Assembly: GCF_018224015.1 (NCBI RefSeq)
Contig: NZ_JAGPOT010000017.1
Location: forward strand, 20,959-84,958
Source of the DNA: Pseudarthrobacter albicanus
Lineage (GTDB): Bacteria > Actinomycetota > Actinomycetes > Actinomycetales > Micrococcaceae
Reading direction: 5' to 3'
Length of the DNA stretch: 64,000 nt
Shown: piece after piece, positions 25,044 through 33,399 of the stretch
Layout of the letters: the number at the start of each line of letters is the position of its first letter
Position numbering within the stretch: the first letter of the stretch is position 1
Translations under genes and position numbers: made by a program
Notes under the pieces: generated by a model
The model's input: only the letters and a program-made list of their open reading frames with translations
What the model was told of the DNA's origin: nothing
Database searches by the model: none

Positions 25044-25076
25044 GCGTCGGATGTTTCATTTTTCACAAGCCACCCC
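25044..25076 (+). repeat. Imperfect ~33-bp direct repeat, copy 2
   Basis: GCGTCGGAT, nine variable bases, then TTCACAAGCCACCCC; partner of 24572-24605. Confidence 0.6.
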
Positions 25077-25365
25077 GGGGAGGGACAATGCCGCTCGCCC
25101 CTGTCGGTTTGGTCCATGGCGTTCCCGGGAGTGCGGACTGGTCCGTGTCCTCGTGAGCGCCATGGGCTGATAACCACTGACCGTTTGGTCCTTGACCCGG
25201 TCCCCCTGCGCGGGGATAGCCTGTTCCTGACGGACGGACGGACGCGTCCGCCGAAGCCGGACCGGGCCGTTAACCGTTCCGACAAATGAGGGGGGATCCT
25301 CCACCGCATAGGCCATTCGGCTGCACACCGTTTTCCGCGGCCGCCCATATCCACAGAAGGCTGCC

Positions 25366-25701
25366 ATGTCAGAGAAGACTCAGATCATCGGACGAAAATT
25401 TGTTTTCGATTTCGGCGACGACGCCAAATACGAACTGAATTTCGTTGCCGAGGACAAACTCGAGGTCACCGTCGTCGCCGACAGCAGCTACCCGGCCGGG
25501 ACACTGAACAAATTCGATATCACCCGCACGCAGCTCCGCCCCGACCTGTATCTGGTCACCTGGGTCGAGGACGACACCGGCAACACCGTCACCCACGTCC
25601 AGGACTACGCAAACCTGACCGCCTACACCAGCATCACTGACCTGGCCTCCCGCGGCTTCTGGAACCTTAGGGGGCGAATCATCCCGGTCACTGGTCAGTG
25701 A
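25366..25701 (+). CDS. MoaF-like calycin/lipocalin-fold protein
   Basis: 111 residues. FVFDFGDDAKYELNFVAEDK, then TRTQLRPDLYLVTWVEDDTG and VTHVQDYANLTAYTSIT, are the beta strands of the MoaF-related small barrel; RPxxYLVxWxE is the most diagnostic part. Proteins of this type bind small molecules and often sit next to oxidoreductases. Start ATG 25366 has AAGGCTG upstream. It is followed 171 bp later by an NAD(P)-binding protein gene on the same strand. Confidence 0.7.
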   Translation: MSEKTQIIGRKFVFDFGDDAKYELNFVAEDKLEVTVVADSSYPAGTLNKFDITRTQLRPDLYLVTWVEDDTGNTVTHVQDYANLTAYTSITDLASRGFWNLRGRIIPVTGQ

Positions 25702-25872
25702 CCCGCCCACAGGCCATCATCGGCTCCGTGCCGCACGGATCAGCGCAGCCGCTGCCCCGGGCGCCCCGACCCCGGCGGGGAAGGCCCGCGCGCACGGCGC
25801 CGGGACCTCCGACGCAATTGTCGGCCCCCGCCTGCACCGGCCGCAGGTGACCGCCTCAGGAAGGAAGCACAG

Positions 25873-26517
25873 ATGAAGATCGGCATCATCGGAGCCACCG
25901 GCAACGCCGGGCGCGCCATCGTCATCCAGGCCCTCTCTCGCGGGCACGAGGCCACCGCCATCGTCAGGGATCCGTCGAAGGCCGCCGAGGTGCTTGGCGC
26001 CGATGTTCCCGTCCTGGCCCGCGATGCGTTCGACCTGACTGCCGAGGACCTCCGCACCTTCGACGTCGTGGTGAACGCATTCGCCACCGCCCCGAACCAT
26101 GCCCGCCGGCATGTCGACCTCGCCCGGGAGCTGGTGGAACTCACCCGGGGCAATGAATCACCGCGGCTGGTGTTCATCCTCGGCGCCGGCAGCCTGAGAA
26201 CCGACGGGGACCACCACCTCCTCATCGAGGATCTCCGCCAGATGCCCGGTGCCGACGCCTGGGTGTCGATCCCCGAGAACCAGCTCAGAGAGCTCGAGTA
26301 CCTGCGCAGCGTAACCGACGTCGACTGGGTAGGGATCTCGCCCTCTGCCCAATTCGAACCGGGCGAGGCACGGGGCGTGGTCCTGGGCACCGACGAACTC
26401 CTGGTCGCAGGCGACGGGACGTCCCACACGACGACGGGCACCATGGCCGTGGCCATCCTTGACGAGATCGAGCACCCCGCCCACCGCCGGCAGCGGTTCA
26501 CCGTCGGCGACCGCTGA
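25873..26517 (+). CDS. NAD(P)-binding atypical SDR (NmrA/YwnB-like)
   Basis: 214 residues. The dinucleotide motif IIGATGNAGRAIVIQALSRG (GxxGxxG) is at residues 5-24; EATAIVRDPSKAAEVLGADV and LVFILGAGSL follow, as in atypical short-chain reductases that sense or reduce redox ligands. There is no YxxxK catalytic pair. ATG 25873 has AGGAAGG upstream. It is followed by a SnoaL gene, and a fragment of a close paralogue is found at 33908-33991 next to another SnoaL gene. Confidence 0.9.
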   Translation: MKIGIIGATGNAGRAIVIQALSRGHEATAIVRDPSKAAEVLGADVPVLARDAFDLTAEDLRTFDVVVNAFATAPNHARRHVDLARELVELTRGNESPRLVFILGAGSLRTDGDHHLLIEDLRQMPGADAWVSIPENQLRELEYLRSVTDVDWVGISPSAQFEPGEARGVVLGTDELLVAGDGTSHTTTGTMAVAILDEIEHPAHRRQRFTVGDR

Positions 26518-26611
26518 CCCGAGCCGCAGACACGACAAACACAACACGGCACAACGAAGGTTGCCTCACTCCTTCCTAACCAGGAAAGTCACCGCCGAAA
26601 GGAAGAACCCA

Positions 26612-27049
26612 ATGGGTGCCGAAGAGGACATGCAGCTCATGCAGACCTTTGATGATGCGTGGAACGCCGAGGACTGGGACACCTTCGCGAGCAGGCACAA
26701 GGAGGACACCGTGCTGAGCTGGCTCGGTGGCCAGCCACCCACCCATGGCGTCGCCGCCCATCGGGCCGAGAGCGAGGCGATGTTCAGGACGTTCCCCGAC
26801 AACAAGGTCGGCAACCGGCCCTACAAGACGCTGTTCGCCAGCGGCGACTGCACCTTTTCGATCGCCAGCTTCACCGGGACCATGACCGGGCCGATGGTCC
26901 TTGCCGACGGCACGGAAATCCCGCCGACCGGAAAGTCCTTCGAAGTCGGCTTCTGCACCGTGGCGCGTTGGGACAACGGCCAGATCGTCGAGGAGAACCT
27001 CTTCTATGACATGCCCGGAATGATGTCCCAACTGGGCCTGGGCGGCTGA
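26612..27049 (+). CDS. SnoaL-like (ester cyclase/NTF2-fold) protein
   Basis: 145 residues. FDDAWNAEDWDTFASRHKED, HRAESEAMFRTFPDNKV and GKSFEVGFCTVARWDNGQIV, then EENLFYDMPGMMSQLGL, are typical of SnoaL-like polyketide cyclase relatives. The enzyme activity of such orphan members is usually unknown. ATG 26612 has AAAGGAAG upstream; the frame is open to 26459 through the end of the previous gene. Together with 25873 it forms a two-gene unit that recurs, decayed, at 33.4-34.0 kb. Confidence 0.88.
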   Translation: MGAEEDMQLMQTFDDAWNAEDWDTFASRHKEDTVLSWLGGQPPTHGVAAHRAESEAMFRTFPDNKVGNRPYKTLFASGDCTFSIASFTGTMTGPMVLADGTEIPPTGKSFEVGFCTVARWDNGQIVEENLFYDMPGMMSQLGLGG

Positions 27050-27268
27050 TCTCGGAGGGCGCAGGACCCGGCGTGCACTTCCATGGGTGCACTGCGTGTC
27101 GGAGGGACGACCCGGGCCACACCCATCCACCTGGACCGCCAACCTCAAAGTCAATCCTTTAAATTGGGTTGCGCCAGCGGGGGCAAGCTTGGCGATTTCC
27201 TCGGCAGCGGACGTACCTGGGTCGCCACTGCCGCGGGCTCCGGTTATCCCTCGCTCGGTGCCGCCATT

Positions 27269-27346
27269 GACGTCGACACGGCGGTGATCGGCGGCGGCGT
27301 TGCGGGTTTGACCGCAGCACTGGCGCTGAAGCGTGCAGGCCACTCG
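27269..27346 (+). pseudogene. FAD-dependent oxidoreductase N-terminal fragment
   Basis: Plus strand reads DVDTAVIGGGVAGLTAALAL, then KRAGHS. This is the GxGxxG dinucleotide-binding start of a flavin oxidoreductase or amine oxidase. No further domain follows: after residue 26 the frame degenerates. An isolated 78-bp remnant in the 27050-27587 gene-free stretch; the rest of that stretch shows nothing. Confidence 0.6.
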
Positions 27347-27587
27347 TTCGCAGGCGGCTGGCGTACCGAAACGGAACATCATGGCCTTCCGGGAGACGGA
27401 AATTCGGCGAACCGAAAAACATGCAAATGCATGGACCGAGCCGATAAGTATGGAAGACTTGTCTCATCGAAGGGGAGTAGTTCTCACCGTCCGCGTCGCG
27501 GACGCAGCGGCGCATCGACATGCTGGCATCCCCCTACGGGATGCCCGGTGCGCCACCCGGGCCAGTAGGTTGCCGGGCGAGCGAGAC

Positions 27588-27615
27588 CTTCGGTCAGACA
27601 CCACTCTGACCGAAG
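27588..27615. promoter_or_regulatory. Perfect 11-bp inverted repeat upstream of the VIT1 gene
   Basis: CTTCGGTCAGA (27588-27598), loop CACCAC, TCTGACCGAAG (27605-27615). It ends 51 bp before the start at 27667. There is no T-tract, so an operator or an RNA hairpin in the leader is as likely as a terminator. Confidence 0.5.
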
Positions 27616-27666
27616 CTCCGTTGGATACCAGCGGGTTCCGGCCGGGGTATTGCCTTGAGGACAACC

Positions 27667-28767
27667 ATGACCAACCTGCCCAAGACAGAAACCACACCCG
27701 CTTCCCGGAGCGCCCGTTCAGCGGACCTCCGCCGCTGGCGCCAATATCTGGCCGATGAACGGGCCGAAGCGGGCGTGTACCGGGATTTGGCCGGGCGCAG
27801 GACCGGAGAGGAGCGTGAGATACTCCTGGCCCTGGCCGAGGCCGAATCCCGGCACAAACAGCACTGGAAGGATCTACTCGGCGACAAGGCGGGCAGGCCC
27901 CGCCGCGGAAGCCTCAGGACCCGGTTCGTTGGCTTCCTGGCCCGCCACTTCGGGTCCGTCTTCGTACTTGCCCTGGCCCAGCGCGCCGAAGCACGGTCAC
28001 CGTACGCGCGCGATGTTCACGCCACCGACGCCATGGCCGCCGACGAGCAGATCCACGAGGAAATCGTCCGCGCCCTGGCCACGCGCGGGCGGAACCGGCT
28101 CTCCGGCAGCTTCCGTGCCGCGGTCTTCGGCGCCAACGATGGACTCGTCAGCAACCTCTCCCTCGTGATGGGCATCAGCGCCAGCGGCGCCTCCAACGGC
28201 GTCGTCCTACTCAGCGGCGTGGCCGGGCTCCTCGCCGGCGCCCTGTCCATGGGGGCAGGAGAATACGTCTCCGTCCGCTCCCAGCGCGAACTGCTCGAAG
28301 CGTCAACGCCGAACGAGGAAGCACAGGAGAGACTCCCGTACCTGAACGTCGACTCCAACGAACTGGCCCTCCTCTACCGTGCGCGGGGCATGGCAGCCGA
28401 CGAAGCGAACGCCAGGGCCGCAGAGACCCTGCAAAACCCGCACGAAGAATCGATCGTGACATCCCCGGAGCACGACAAACACGAAGCCGTCGGTACCGGG
28501 CTGGGCGCGGCCACATCCAGCTTCCTGTTCTTCGGCTCCGGCGCCATCCTGCCCGTACTTCCCTACCTCTTCGGGCTGGAGGGCATCACCGCGCTGATCG
28601 TCGCCGGCATCATCGTCGGCCTGGCGCTGTTGACCACCGGCGCTATCGTTGCACTGCTGTCCGGCGGGGCTCCGCTGAAAATGGCACTACGCCAGCTCGC
28701 TATCGGATACGGCGCAGCAGCCGTGACGTACCTGCTCGGGATGCTGTTCGGAACCAGCACGGCGTAG
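27667..28767 (+). CDS. Ferritin-like/VIT1 (erythrin-vacuolar iron transporter) fusion
   Basis: 366 residues, two domains. Residues ~20-130 form a rubrerythrin/ferritin-like four-helix unit with DERAEAGVYRDLAGR, EREILLALAEAESRHKQHW and ATDAMAADEQIHEEIVRAL (E...ExxH iron ligands). Residues ~140-366 are a VIT1/CCC1 membrane transporter: FRAAVFGANDGLVSNLSLVM, LAGALSMGAGEYVSVRSQRE and TSSFLFFGSGAILPVLPYLF. It probably moves Fe2+ or Mn2+ out of the cytosol, with the helical domain binding iron. ATG 27667 chosen. Confidence 0.9.
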   Translation: MTNLPKTETTPASRSARSADLRRWRQYLADERAEAGVYRDLAGRRTGEEREILLALAEAESRHKQHWKDLLGDKAGRPRRGSLRTRFVGFLARHFGSVFVLALAQRAEARSPYARDVHATDAMAADEQIHEEIVRALATRGRNRLSGSFRAAVFGANDGLVSNLSLVMGISASGASNGVVLLSGVAGLLAGALSMGAGEYVSVRSQRELLEASTPNEEAQERLPYLNVDSNELALLYRARGMAADEANARAAETLQNPHEESIVTSPEHDKHEAVGTGLGAATSSFLFFGSGAILPVLPYLFGLEGITALIVAGIIVGLALLTTGAIVALLSGGAPLKMALRQLAIGYGAAAVTYLLGMLFGTSTA

Positions 28768-28778
28768 ACGGCACGACA

Positions 28779-28815
28779 CTGCCAGGCCGACCCTGCCGAC
28801 GGGCCGGCCTGGCAG
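28779..28815. terminator. 11-bp stem hairpin after the VIT1 gene
   Basis: CTGCCAGGCCG (28779-28789) pairs with CGGCCTGGCAG (28805-28815), 15-base loop, 11 bp after the stop. No clear T-tract. Likely transcription end. Confidence 0.55.
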
Positions 28816-28900
28816 CCTCGTTTCCACCCAGACCCCGTCCCGCACATGGACGGTCCTGGCACAGCACCCCCCAAATCTCCGGATTCGAATCCCGCGGTTT

Positions 28901-28990
28901 GTGCAGTCGGTTTCTGACATTCCGTGCAGACGACTTCGGAAAATGACATTCGGAGGAACAGTCCTGGGCGTTCCACTTCCAGGAACTGAG
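28901..28990 (-). repeat. Right boundary repeat, Tn402/Tn5053 (TniA)-type terminal repeat
   Basis: On the minus strand 28948-28924 reads TGTCATTTTCCGAAG then TCGTCTGCAC, 22 of 25 to the remembered Tn402 end. An inner sub-repeat TGTCAGAAACCGACTGCAC lies at 28919-28901. It is inverted relative to 11492-11538. About 40 bp outside the TGTC tip (28949-28990) are also shared with the left copy. No 5-bp target duplication is visible next to either tip. Confidence 0.6.
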
Positions 28991-29098
28991 ACGGCCCCGC
29001 AATCCTGCGCTTCTGAAATGGCCAGTCCGTGGAATCGCCCGATCCAGACCCACCTCCAAGGCCATGTCTACGCCCATCTTTCCTGGCGCTTTGCCCAC

Positions 29099-29396
29099 CT
29101 ATCGGGGCGGATGGCCGAGAGTTAGCTGCCAGGCGTGGAAGTCGAAGTGAAGCGTCGGGTAGGCGTAGACGTCATTGAGTGTCATTGTCGGTGCGAAAAA
29201 CGGGTCCCACCGGTCGGGAAACGGCATGGCCCTGGCCAGGGACCTGGTGCTTTCCCGTTCCAGCCGGCGGGAGATGGCGGTGATGGTGCCTGTTGTAGAC
29301 GAGGGATGCGGCCCGGGAGCCCCAGTAATTCACGACGTCAAAGGGACGGGTTCCCGCGTTCAGGGCTGCAGCGAAGGCCTTGCCGACTGGTTCCAC
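29099..29396 (-). pseudogene. DinB-like (DUF664-type) protein, frameshifted
   Basis: Minus strand: MEPVGKAFAAALNAGTRPFD, VVNYWGSRAASLVYN in one frame (from 29396), then TGTITAISRRLERESTRSLA, AMPFPDRWDPFFAPTM and TLNDVYAYPTLHFDFHAWQL in another, ending at 29099. The order and the WDPFF...DVYxYxTxHFxxH pattern are those of DinB-superfamily thiol-dependent enzymes. An indel near 29297 splits it, and the N-terminus is shortened. It lies just outside the right boundary repeat. Confidence 0.6.
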
Positions 29397-29537
29397 GTGT
29401 CATCCCCGGCTTCAGGCCTGGATCCGGCTGCGGTCCAGGCGGGTCCGCGATTCGTTGCACATGGCTTGGTCACCGGCGCCGGCGCCAATCCGGGGATTAC
29501 CGCGACCGTTTACGACGTCGCGTGACCGTGCGCCGGA

Positions 29538-30518
29538 TCACTCGGGGAGCGGCCGTGGGACCACCACCTCGTGGGTCGACGTCGTATTTGGGTGCAGCAG
29601 CACGCCCACGCGCTTAAGGTAGTTCACTGTGAGCGAGCTTTCGATAATGCGGGCACCGGGAACAGCGGAGAGGAAGCGGTCTTCGATGTCGAGGACCTCC
29701 GCGGGCGAACCCAGCCACATGGTGAAAGTGAAGTTGCTGGTACCGGTGGTCGAGGCGCAGAGACGTAGTTCACGGAAGCCCCGCAGCGCATCGACGGCAC
29801 GACGCCGGTCATCCGGCGGGAGGCTGGCGAACCACTGGCACTGGACGGGGTATCCAGAGTAGTTCTGTGCTACTTCGCAGCGGAAAAGCAGGGTGTCGCC
29901 GGCTAATACACGGTTCAACTGCCGGCGGGCTGTGACCGGGTGCAGTCCCGTGGCCTCCGCGGCCTCCACCGCGGTTGCCCTTCCGTTTCGGCTGAGGGCC
30001 TGGACGATCGGCCAGTATGATGACGGCTGCGGCCCGGCGTAGGTGCCCGTGCCTTGCCGGGCCAAGCTGCGCAGCTGCGCGCGCTGTGGTGCGTTGAGCG
30101 CATTGAGGCTCCAGGCATCAGCACTGGCGTGCAGGGCAGTGCACATGGCACTGCGGTACCTGGCGATGTTCGGAATCCGCGCGATCTCTGGAAGCACAAT
30201 ACGGGTCAGCTCCGCCCAGCTGGGAGTCACGACGGTGAGCACGAAATCGCGGTTGCGTGCCGATTCCTCGACGGAAACCACCTCCGGAATCGCACAGAGC
30301 GCAGCCCCCACCTCGCCCCGGTGCCGCAGCTCGCAGTCCACTTCCACGAAACTCATGGTCATCGCGGCCGGATCGCCGATCAGGTGGGCCGTCACCCATG
30401 CGACACCGGCGCTCCGGAGATGCTCCCAATGGGCGGCCAATGTGGTCGGATGCCTGTCCAGCACGGCGCCGGCATCCTGCCAGCTGATCCGCGGCACCAG
30501 CTGGAGAACATTGATCAA
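29538..30518 (-). CDS. Lrp/AsnC family regulator, tandem-domain form
   Basis: 326 residues, two AsnC units in one chain: HTH plus ligand domain about 1-150 (SWQDAGAVLDRHPTTLAAHW, RNRDFVLTVVTPSWAELTR) and again about 165-326 (GRATAVEAAEATGLHPVTAR, TSNFTFTMWLGSPAEVLDIE). It is divergent from an amidohydrolase-transporter operon, which it probably controls. The only canonical start is TTG 30518, but LSEDDRA-like residues continue upstream (see findings), so the real N-terminus may be 10 codons longer. Confidence 0.85.
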   Translation of the reverse strand: MINVLQLVPRISWQDAGAVLDRHPTTLAAHWEHLRSAGVAWVTAHLIGDPAAMTMSFVEVDCELRHRGEVGAALCAIPEVVSVEESARNRDFVLTVVTPSWAELTRIVLPEIARIPNIARYRSAMCTALHASADAWSLNALNAPQRAQLRSLARQGTGTYAGPQPSSYWPIVQALSRNGRATAVEAAEATGLHPVTARRQLNRVLAGDTLLFRCEVAQNYSGYPVQCQWFASLPPDDRRRAVDALRGFRELRLCASTTGTSNFTFTMWLGSPAEVLDIEDRFLSAVPGARIIESSLTVNYLKRVGVLLHPNTTSTHEVVVPRPLPE

Positions 30519-30636
30519 CGCTCGGTCATCCTCGGAAAGATCGATGACTGCCTTACCCCCCTTGTGATCGTTATTTCGGTATTTCCTATAGATTCTGATC
30601 CTTTACTGGATTCTAGGACACTGTGAGTCGAGCCAC

Positions 30637-30647
30637 ACAATAATTGT
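30637..30647. promoter_or_regulatory. AT-rich palindrome in the Lrp/amidohydrolase divergent promoter
   Basis: ACAATAATTGT is a perfect 11-base palindrome in the 158-bp gap between the divergent genes. Lrp/AsnC sites are AT-rich palindromes of about this type. Candidate operator. Confidence 0.4.
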
Positions 30648-30676
30648 CTTCGTTGCTATCCCAAGGAGTACCACCC

Positions 30677-31924
30677 ATGACAGCTATTGCTGACGCTTAC
30701 CAGCTCAAGGACGACGTCGTCCGCCTGCGCCACCGCCTGCACCAGGAACCCGAGATCGGGCTGGCTCTGCCGCGAACACAGGAAAAAGTCCTCCAAGCGC
30801 TGGAGGGGCTGCCGTACGAAATCACGCTCGGCCAGGACACCACCTCCGTCACGGCAGTGCTCCGCGGCACCGCGCCGGCTTCCGGCAGCAAAGCAGTCAG
30901 CGCTGCCGACAGCGCCGCCCCTCGTCCGGTGGTGCTGCTGCGCGCAGACATGGACGGGCTGCCCGTCCAAGAGGCCACCGGGGTGGACTACAGCTCCCGG
31001 ATCGACGGTGCGATGCACGCGTGCGGTCACGACCTGCACACCGCGATGCTCGCCGGAGCCGCCACGCTGCTGGCCGACCGCAGACATCAGCTGGCCGGCG
31101 ACGTCGTCCTGATGTTCCAGCCCGGCGAGGAAGGCTTCGACGGTGCGGGAGTGATGCTTCGCGAGGGCGTGCTGGATGCCGCCGGACGGCGTCCGGACGC
31201 AGCCTACGGGCTGCACGTGCAGTCCGCGGTGGAGCCCAATGGACGGTTCTCCACCAAGCCGGACATCCTGATGTCCGCCTCGGACGGGCTCGTGGTCACC
31301 GTGCATGGCGCCGGGGGGCACGGCTCCGCGCCGCTTGCCGGCAAGGACCCGGTAACGGCCGTGTCCGAGATGGTCACGGCGCTTCAGGTGATGGTCACGC
31401 GCCAATTCAACATGTTTGATCCCGTAGTGCTCAGCGTTGGCATCCTGCAGGCCGGCACCACGCGCAACGTCATTCCTGACTCGGCCCGATTTGAGGCGAC
31501 GGTGCGCACCTTTTCTGAAACGAACCGGGAAAAGATGATGACCGCGGTGCCCAGGCTGCTTGAAGGCATCGCCGCCGCGCACGGGCTGGAGGTCACGGTC
31601 AGCTACCGGCCCGAGTATCCGCTGACCGTCACGGACCGCGGCGAGACGGAGAACGCCGAACGGATCATCACCGAGCTTTTCGGCGACTCACGGTACTCGC
31701 GCCTCGCCCATCCGCTCAGCGCCTCCGAGGACTTCTCCCGGGTCCTCGCCGAGGTGCCGGGGAGCTTTATCTGCCTCTCCGCCGCGGATCCGGAGACGGA
31801 CCACCGCACCGCCGCCTTCAATCACTCGCCGTTCGCCACCTTCGACGACAACGTCCTGGCCGACGGCACCGCCCTCTATGCGACGCTCGCGCTGACCCGC
31901 ATCGCCGAGCTGGCAGCGCTCTGA
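30677..31924 (+). CDS. M20D-family amidohydrolase/peptidase
   Basis: 415 residues. LRHRLHQEPEIGLALPRTQE, LLRADMDGLPVQEATGVDYS (metal Asp), MHACGHDLHTAMLAGAA, FQPGEEGFDGAGVM (catalytic Glu-Glu) and the dimerisation part HGAGGHGSAPLAGKDPV are classical M20D (hippurate/N-acyl-amino-acid hydrolase) motifs. These enzymes release amino acids from N-acyl conjugates. ATG 30677 has AAGGAG at 30661. It is followed by an MHS transporter, suggesting uptake and hydrolysis of an acylated compound. Confidence 0.93.
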   Translation: MTAIADAYQLKDDVVRLRHRLHQEPEIGLALPRTQEKVLQALEGLPYEITLGQDTTSVTAVLRGTAPASGSKAVSAADSAAPRPVVLLRADMDGLPVQEATGVDYSSRIDGAMHACGHDLHTAMLAGAATLLADRRHQLAGDVVLMFQPGEEGFDGAGVMLREGVLDAAGRRPDAAYGLHVQSAVEPNGRFSTKPDILMSASDGLVVTVHGAGGHGSAPLAGKDPVTAVSEMVTALQVMVTRQFNMFDPVVLSVGILQAGTTRNVIPDSARFEATVRTFSETNREKMMTAVPRLLEGIAAAHGLEVTVSYRPEYPLTVTDRGETENAERIITELFGDSRYSRLAHPLSASEDFSRVLAEVPGSFICLSAADPETDHRTAAFNHSPFATFDDNVLADGTALYATLALTRIAELAAL

Positions 31925-31981
31925 TCCGAAGTCCCTATCCCACACGTTTGATTCAGTTCTTTCACCTTGAGGAGCCATTCC

Positions 31982-33313
31982 ATGGAAACACCCACTCAAT
32001 CTGCGCTGGACGCCGGCCGCCCGGCCCGGCACACGCCGCCAGCACCTCCGGGCAGCAAGCTTCGGACCATTATCGGCACTGGCCTCGGCAACGCCGTGGA
32101 ATGGTATGACTGGGCGATCTACGCGACCTTCGCGCCGTTCTTCGCGGGCCAGCTGTTCAACAATGCCGACCCTGCCTCGGCGGTTCTGGCCACGCTGGCG
32201 ATCTTCGCCGTGGGTTTCCTGGCTCGGCCCCTCGGGGGCTTCGTCTTCGGCTGGCTGAGCGACCGGGTCGGACGCAAATACTCCATGACCCTGGCTGTCG
32301 GCCTGGCCTCACTGGGCAGCCTGCTCATCGCCATCGCTCCGACCTACACAGCCATGGGCGCCTTCGCGTCGGTGACCCTGCTGGCGGCCCGGTTGATCCA
32401 GGGCCTCGCCCACGGAGGTGAGCTGCCTTCCTCCCAGACCTACCTTTCCGAGATGGCCCCGCCGGCGAAACGCGGTTTCTGGTCCACCCTGATCTACATC
32501 TCGGGAACCATTGGCATTATTTTCGGCACGTTGCTCGGAGCGGTGTTGACGGTGGTGTTGAGCAAGGAAGAAATGCTGGCCTGGGGCTGGCGGGTACCGT
32601 TCCTTCTCGGTGCGGTGATGGGCTTGTACGCCCTGTTTATGCGGTCGGGGATGAAGGAGTCCGAGGTCTTCGATCGTGTGACAGCGGCGGCTCAGAAACG
32701 CGAGCCGATATGGCCGCAGATTGTCCGTCACCGTAAGCAGGCTCTGCAGGTGATCGGCCTGACGGTTGGCGGAACTGTTGTTTACTACACTTGGGGCGTG
32801 CTGGCTCCCACGTACGCCGCTACTTCTCTCGGCATGGACCGGGGGGCCGCCCTGTGGTCGGGCGTCATCGCCAACCTGGTCTTCCTGGCCGCCCTGCCGT
32901 TGTGGGGAAAGGTTTCGGATAGGTTCGGCCGCAAGCCAGTCATGTGGGCGGGCATGATTGGTGCAGCCGTGATGCACTTTCCCATGACCTGGCTGCTAAA
33001 GGACTCGCCGTGGCAACTGGTGGTTTCCATGTCAGTCATGCTGATTTTCATCGCGGCCTCTGCGGGTATCATGCCGGCGCTCTATGCCGAGCTGTTCCCG
33101 ACCCACATCCGCACCGTGGGAGTGGGAGTGCCCTACTCCCTCTGCGTGGCAATCTTCGGCGGCACGGCACCGTACCTGAACGTCTGGCTGACCACTGAGG
33201 TCGGTCCCAACGCCTTCGGCTTCTATACCGTGGCCCTGCTGACGGTCAGCATACTCTTCATCTTCACGCTGCCCGAGACCAAGGGCAAAGACCTGCACCA
33301 GGCCGCAGGCTGA
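31982..33313 (+). CDS. MHS-family (metabolite:H+ symporter) MFS transporter
   Basis: 443 residues with 12 hydrophobic segments. The MHS signatures GTGLGNAVEWYDWAIYATFA and GWLSDRVGRKYSMTLAVGLA, plus LIQGLAHGGELPSSQTYLSE, are clear (AEWYDF/Y and R-x-GRR forms). These carriers import dicarboxylates, amino-acid derivatives or aromatic acids. Same operon as the M20 amidohydrolase (57-bp gap). ATG 31982; TTGAGGAGCC upstream. Confidence 0.93.
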   Translation: METPTQSALDAGRPARHTPPAPPGSKLRTIIGTGLGNAVEWYDWAIYATFAPFFAGQLFNNADPASAVLATLAIFAVGFLARPLGGFVFGWLSDRVGRKYSMTLAVGLASLGSLLIAIAPTYTAMGAFASVTLLAARLIQGLAHGGELPSSQTYLSEMAPPAKRGFWSTLIYISGTIGIIFGTLLGAVLTVVLSKEEMLAWGWRVPFLLGAVMGLYALFMRSGMKESEVFDRVTAAAQKREPIWPQIVRHRKQALQVIGLTVGGTVVYYTWGVLAPTYAATSLGMDRGAALWSGVIANLVFLAALPLWGKVSDRFGRKPVMWAGMIGAAVMHFPMTWLLKDSPWQLVVSMSVMLIFIAASAGIMPALYAELFPTHIRTVGVGVPYSLCVAIFGGTAPYLNVWLTTEVGPNAFGFYTVALLTVSILFIFTLPETKGKDLHQAAG

Positions 33314-33347
33314 CATACTCACCCTGTCTGGAGCATGGCGCTCTACG

Positions 33348-33389
33348 AGGAAATGGACGCGACTGATACTGCAGTCGCGTCCATTTCCT
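33348..33389. terminator. 18-bp perfect stem between convergent genes
   Basis: 33348-33365 pairs perfectly with 33372-33389, loop ATACTG. It sits between the MHS transporter stop (33313) and the SnoaL stop (33400), so it can end transcription from both sides. Confidence 0.8.
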
Positions 33390-33399
33390 GCACGGGGAC

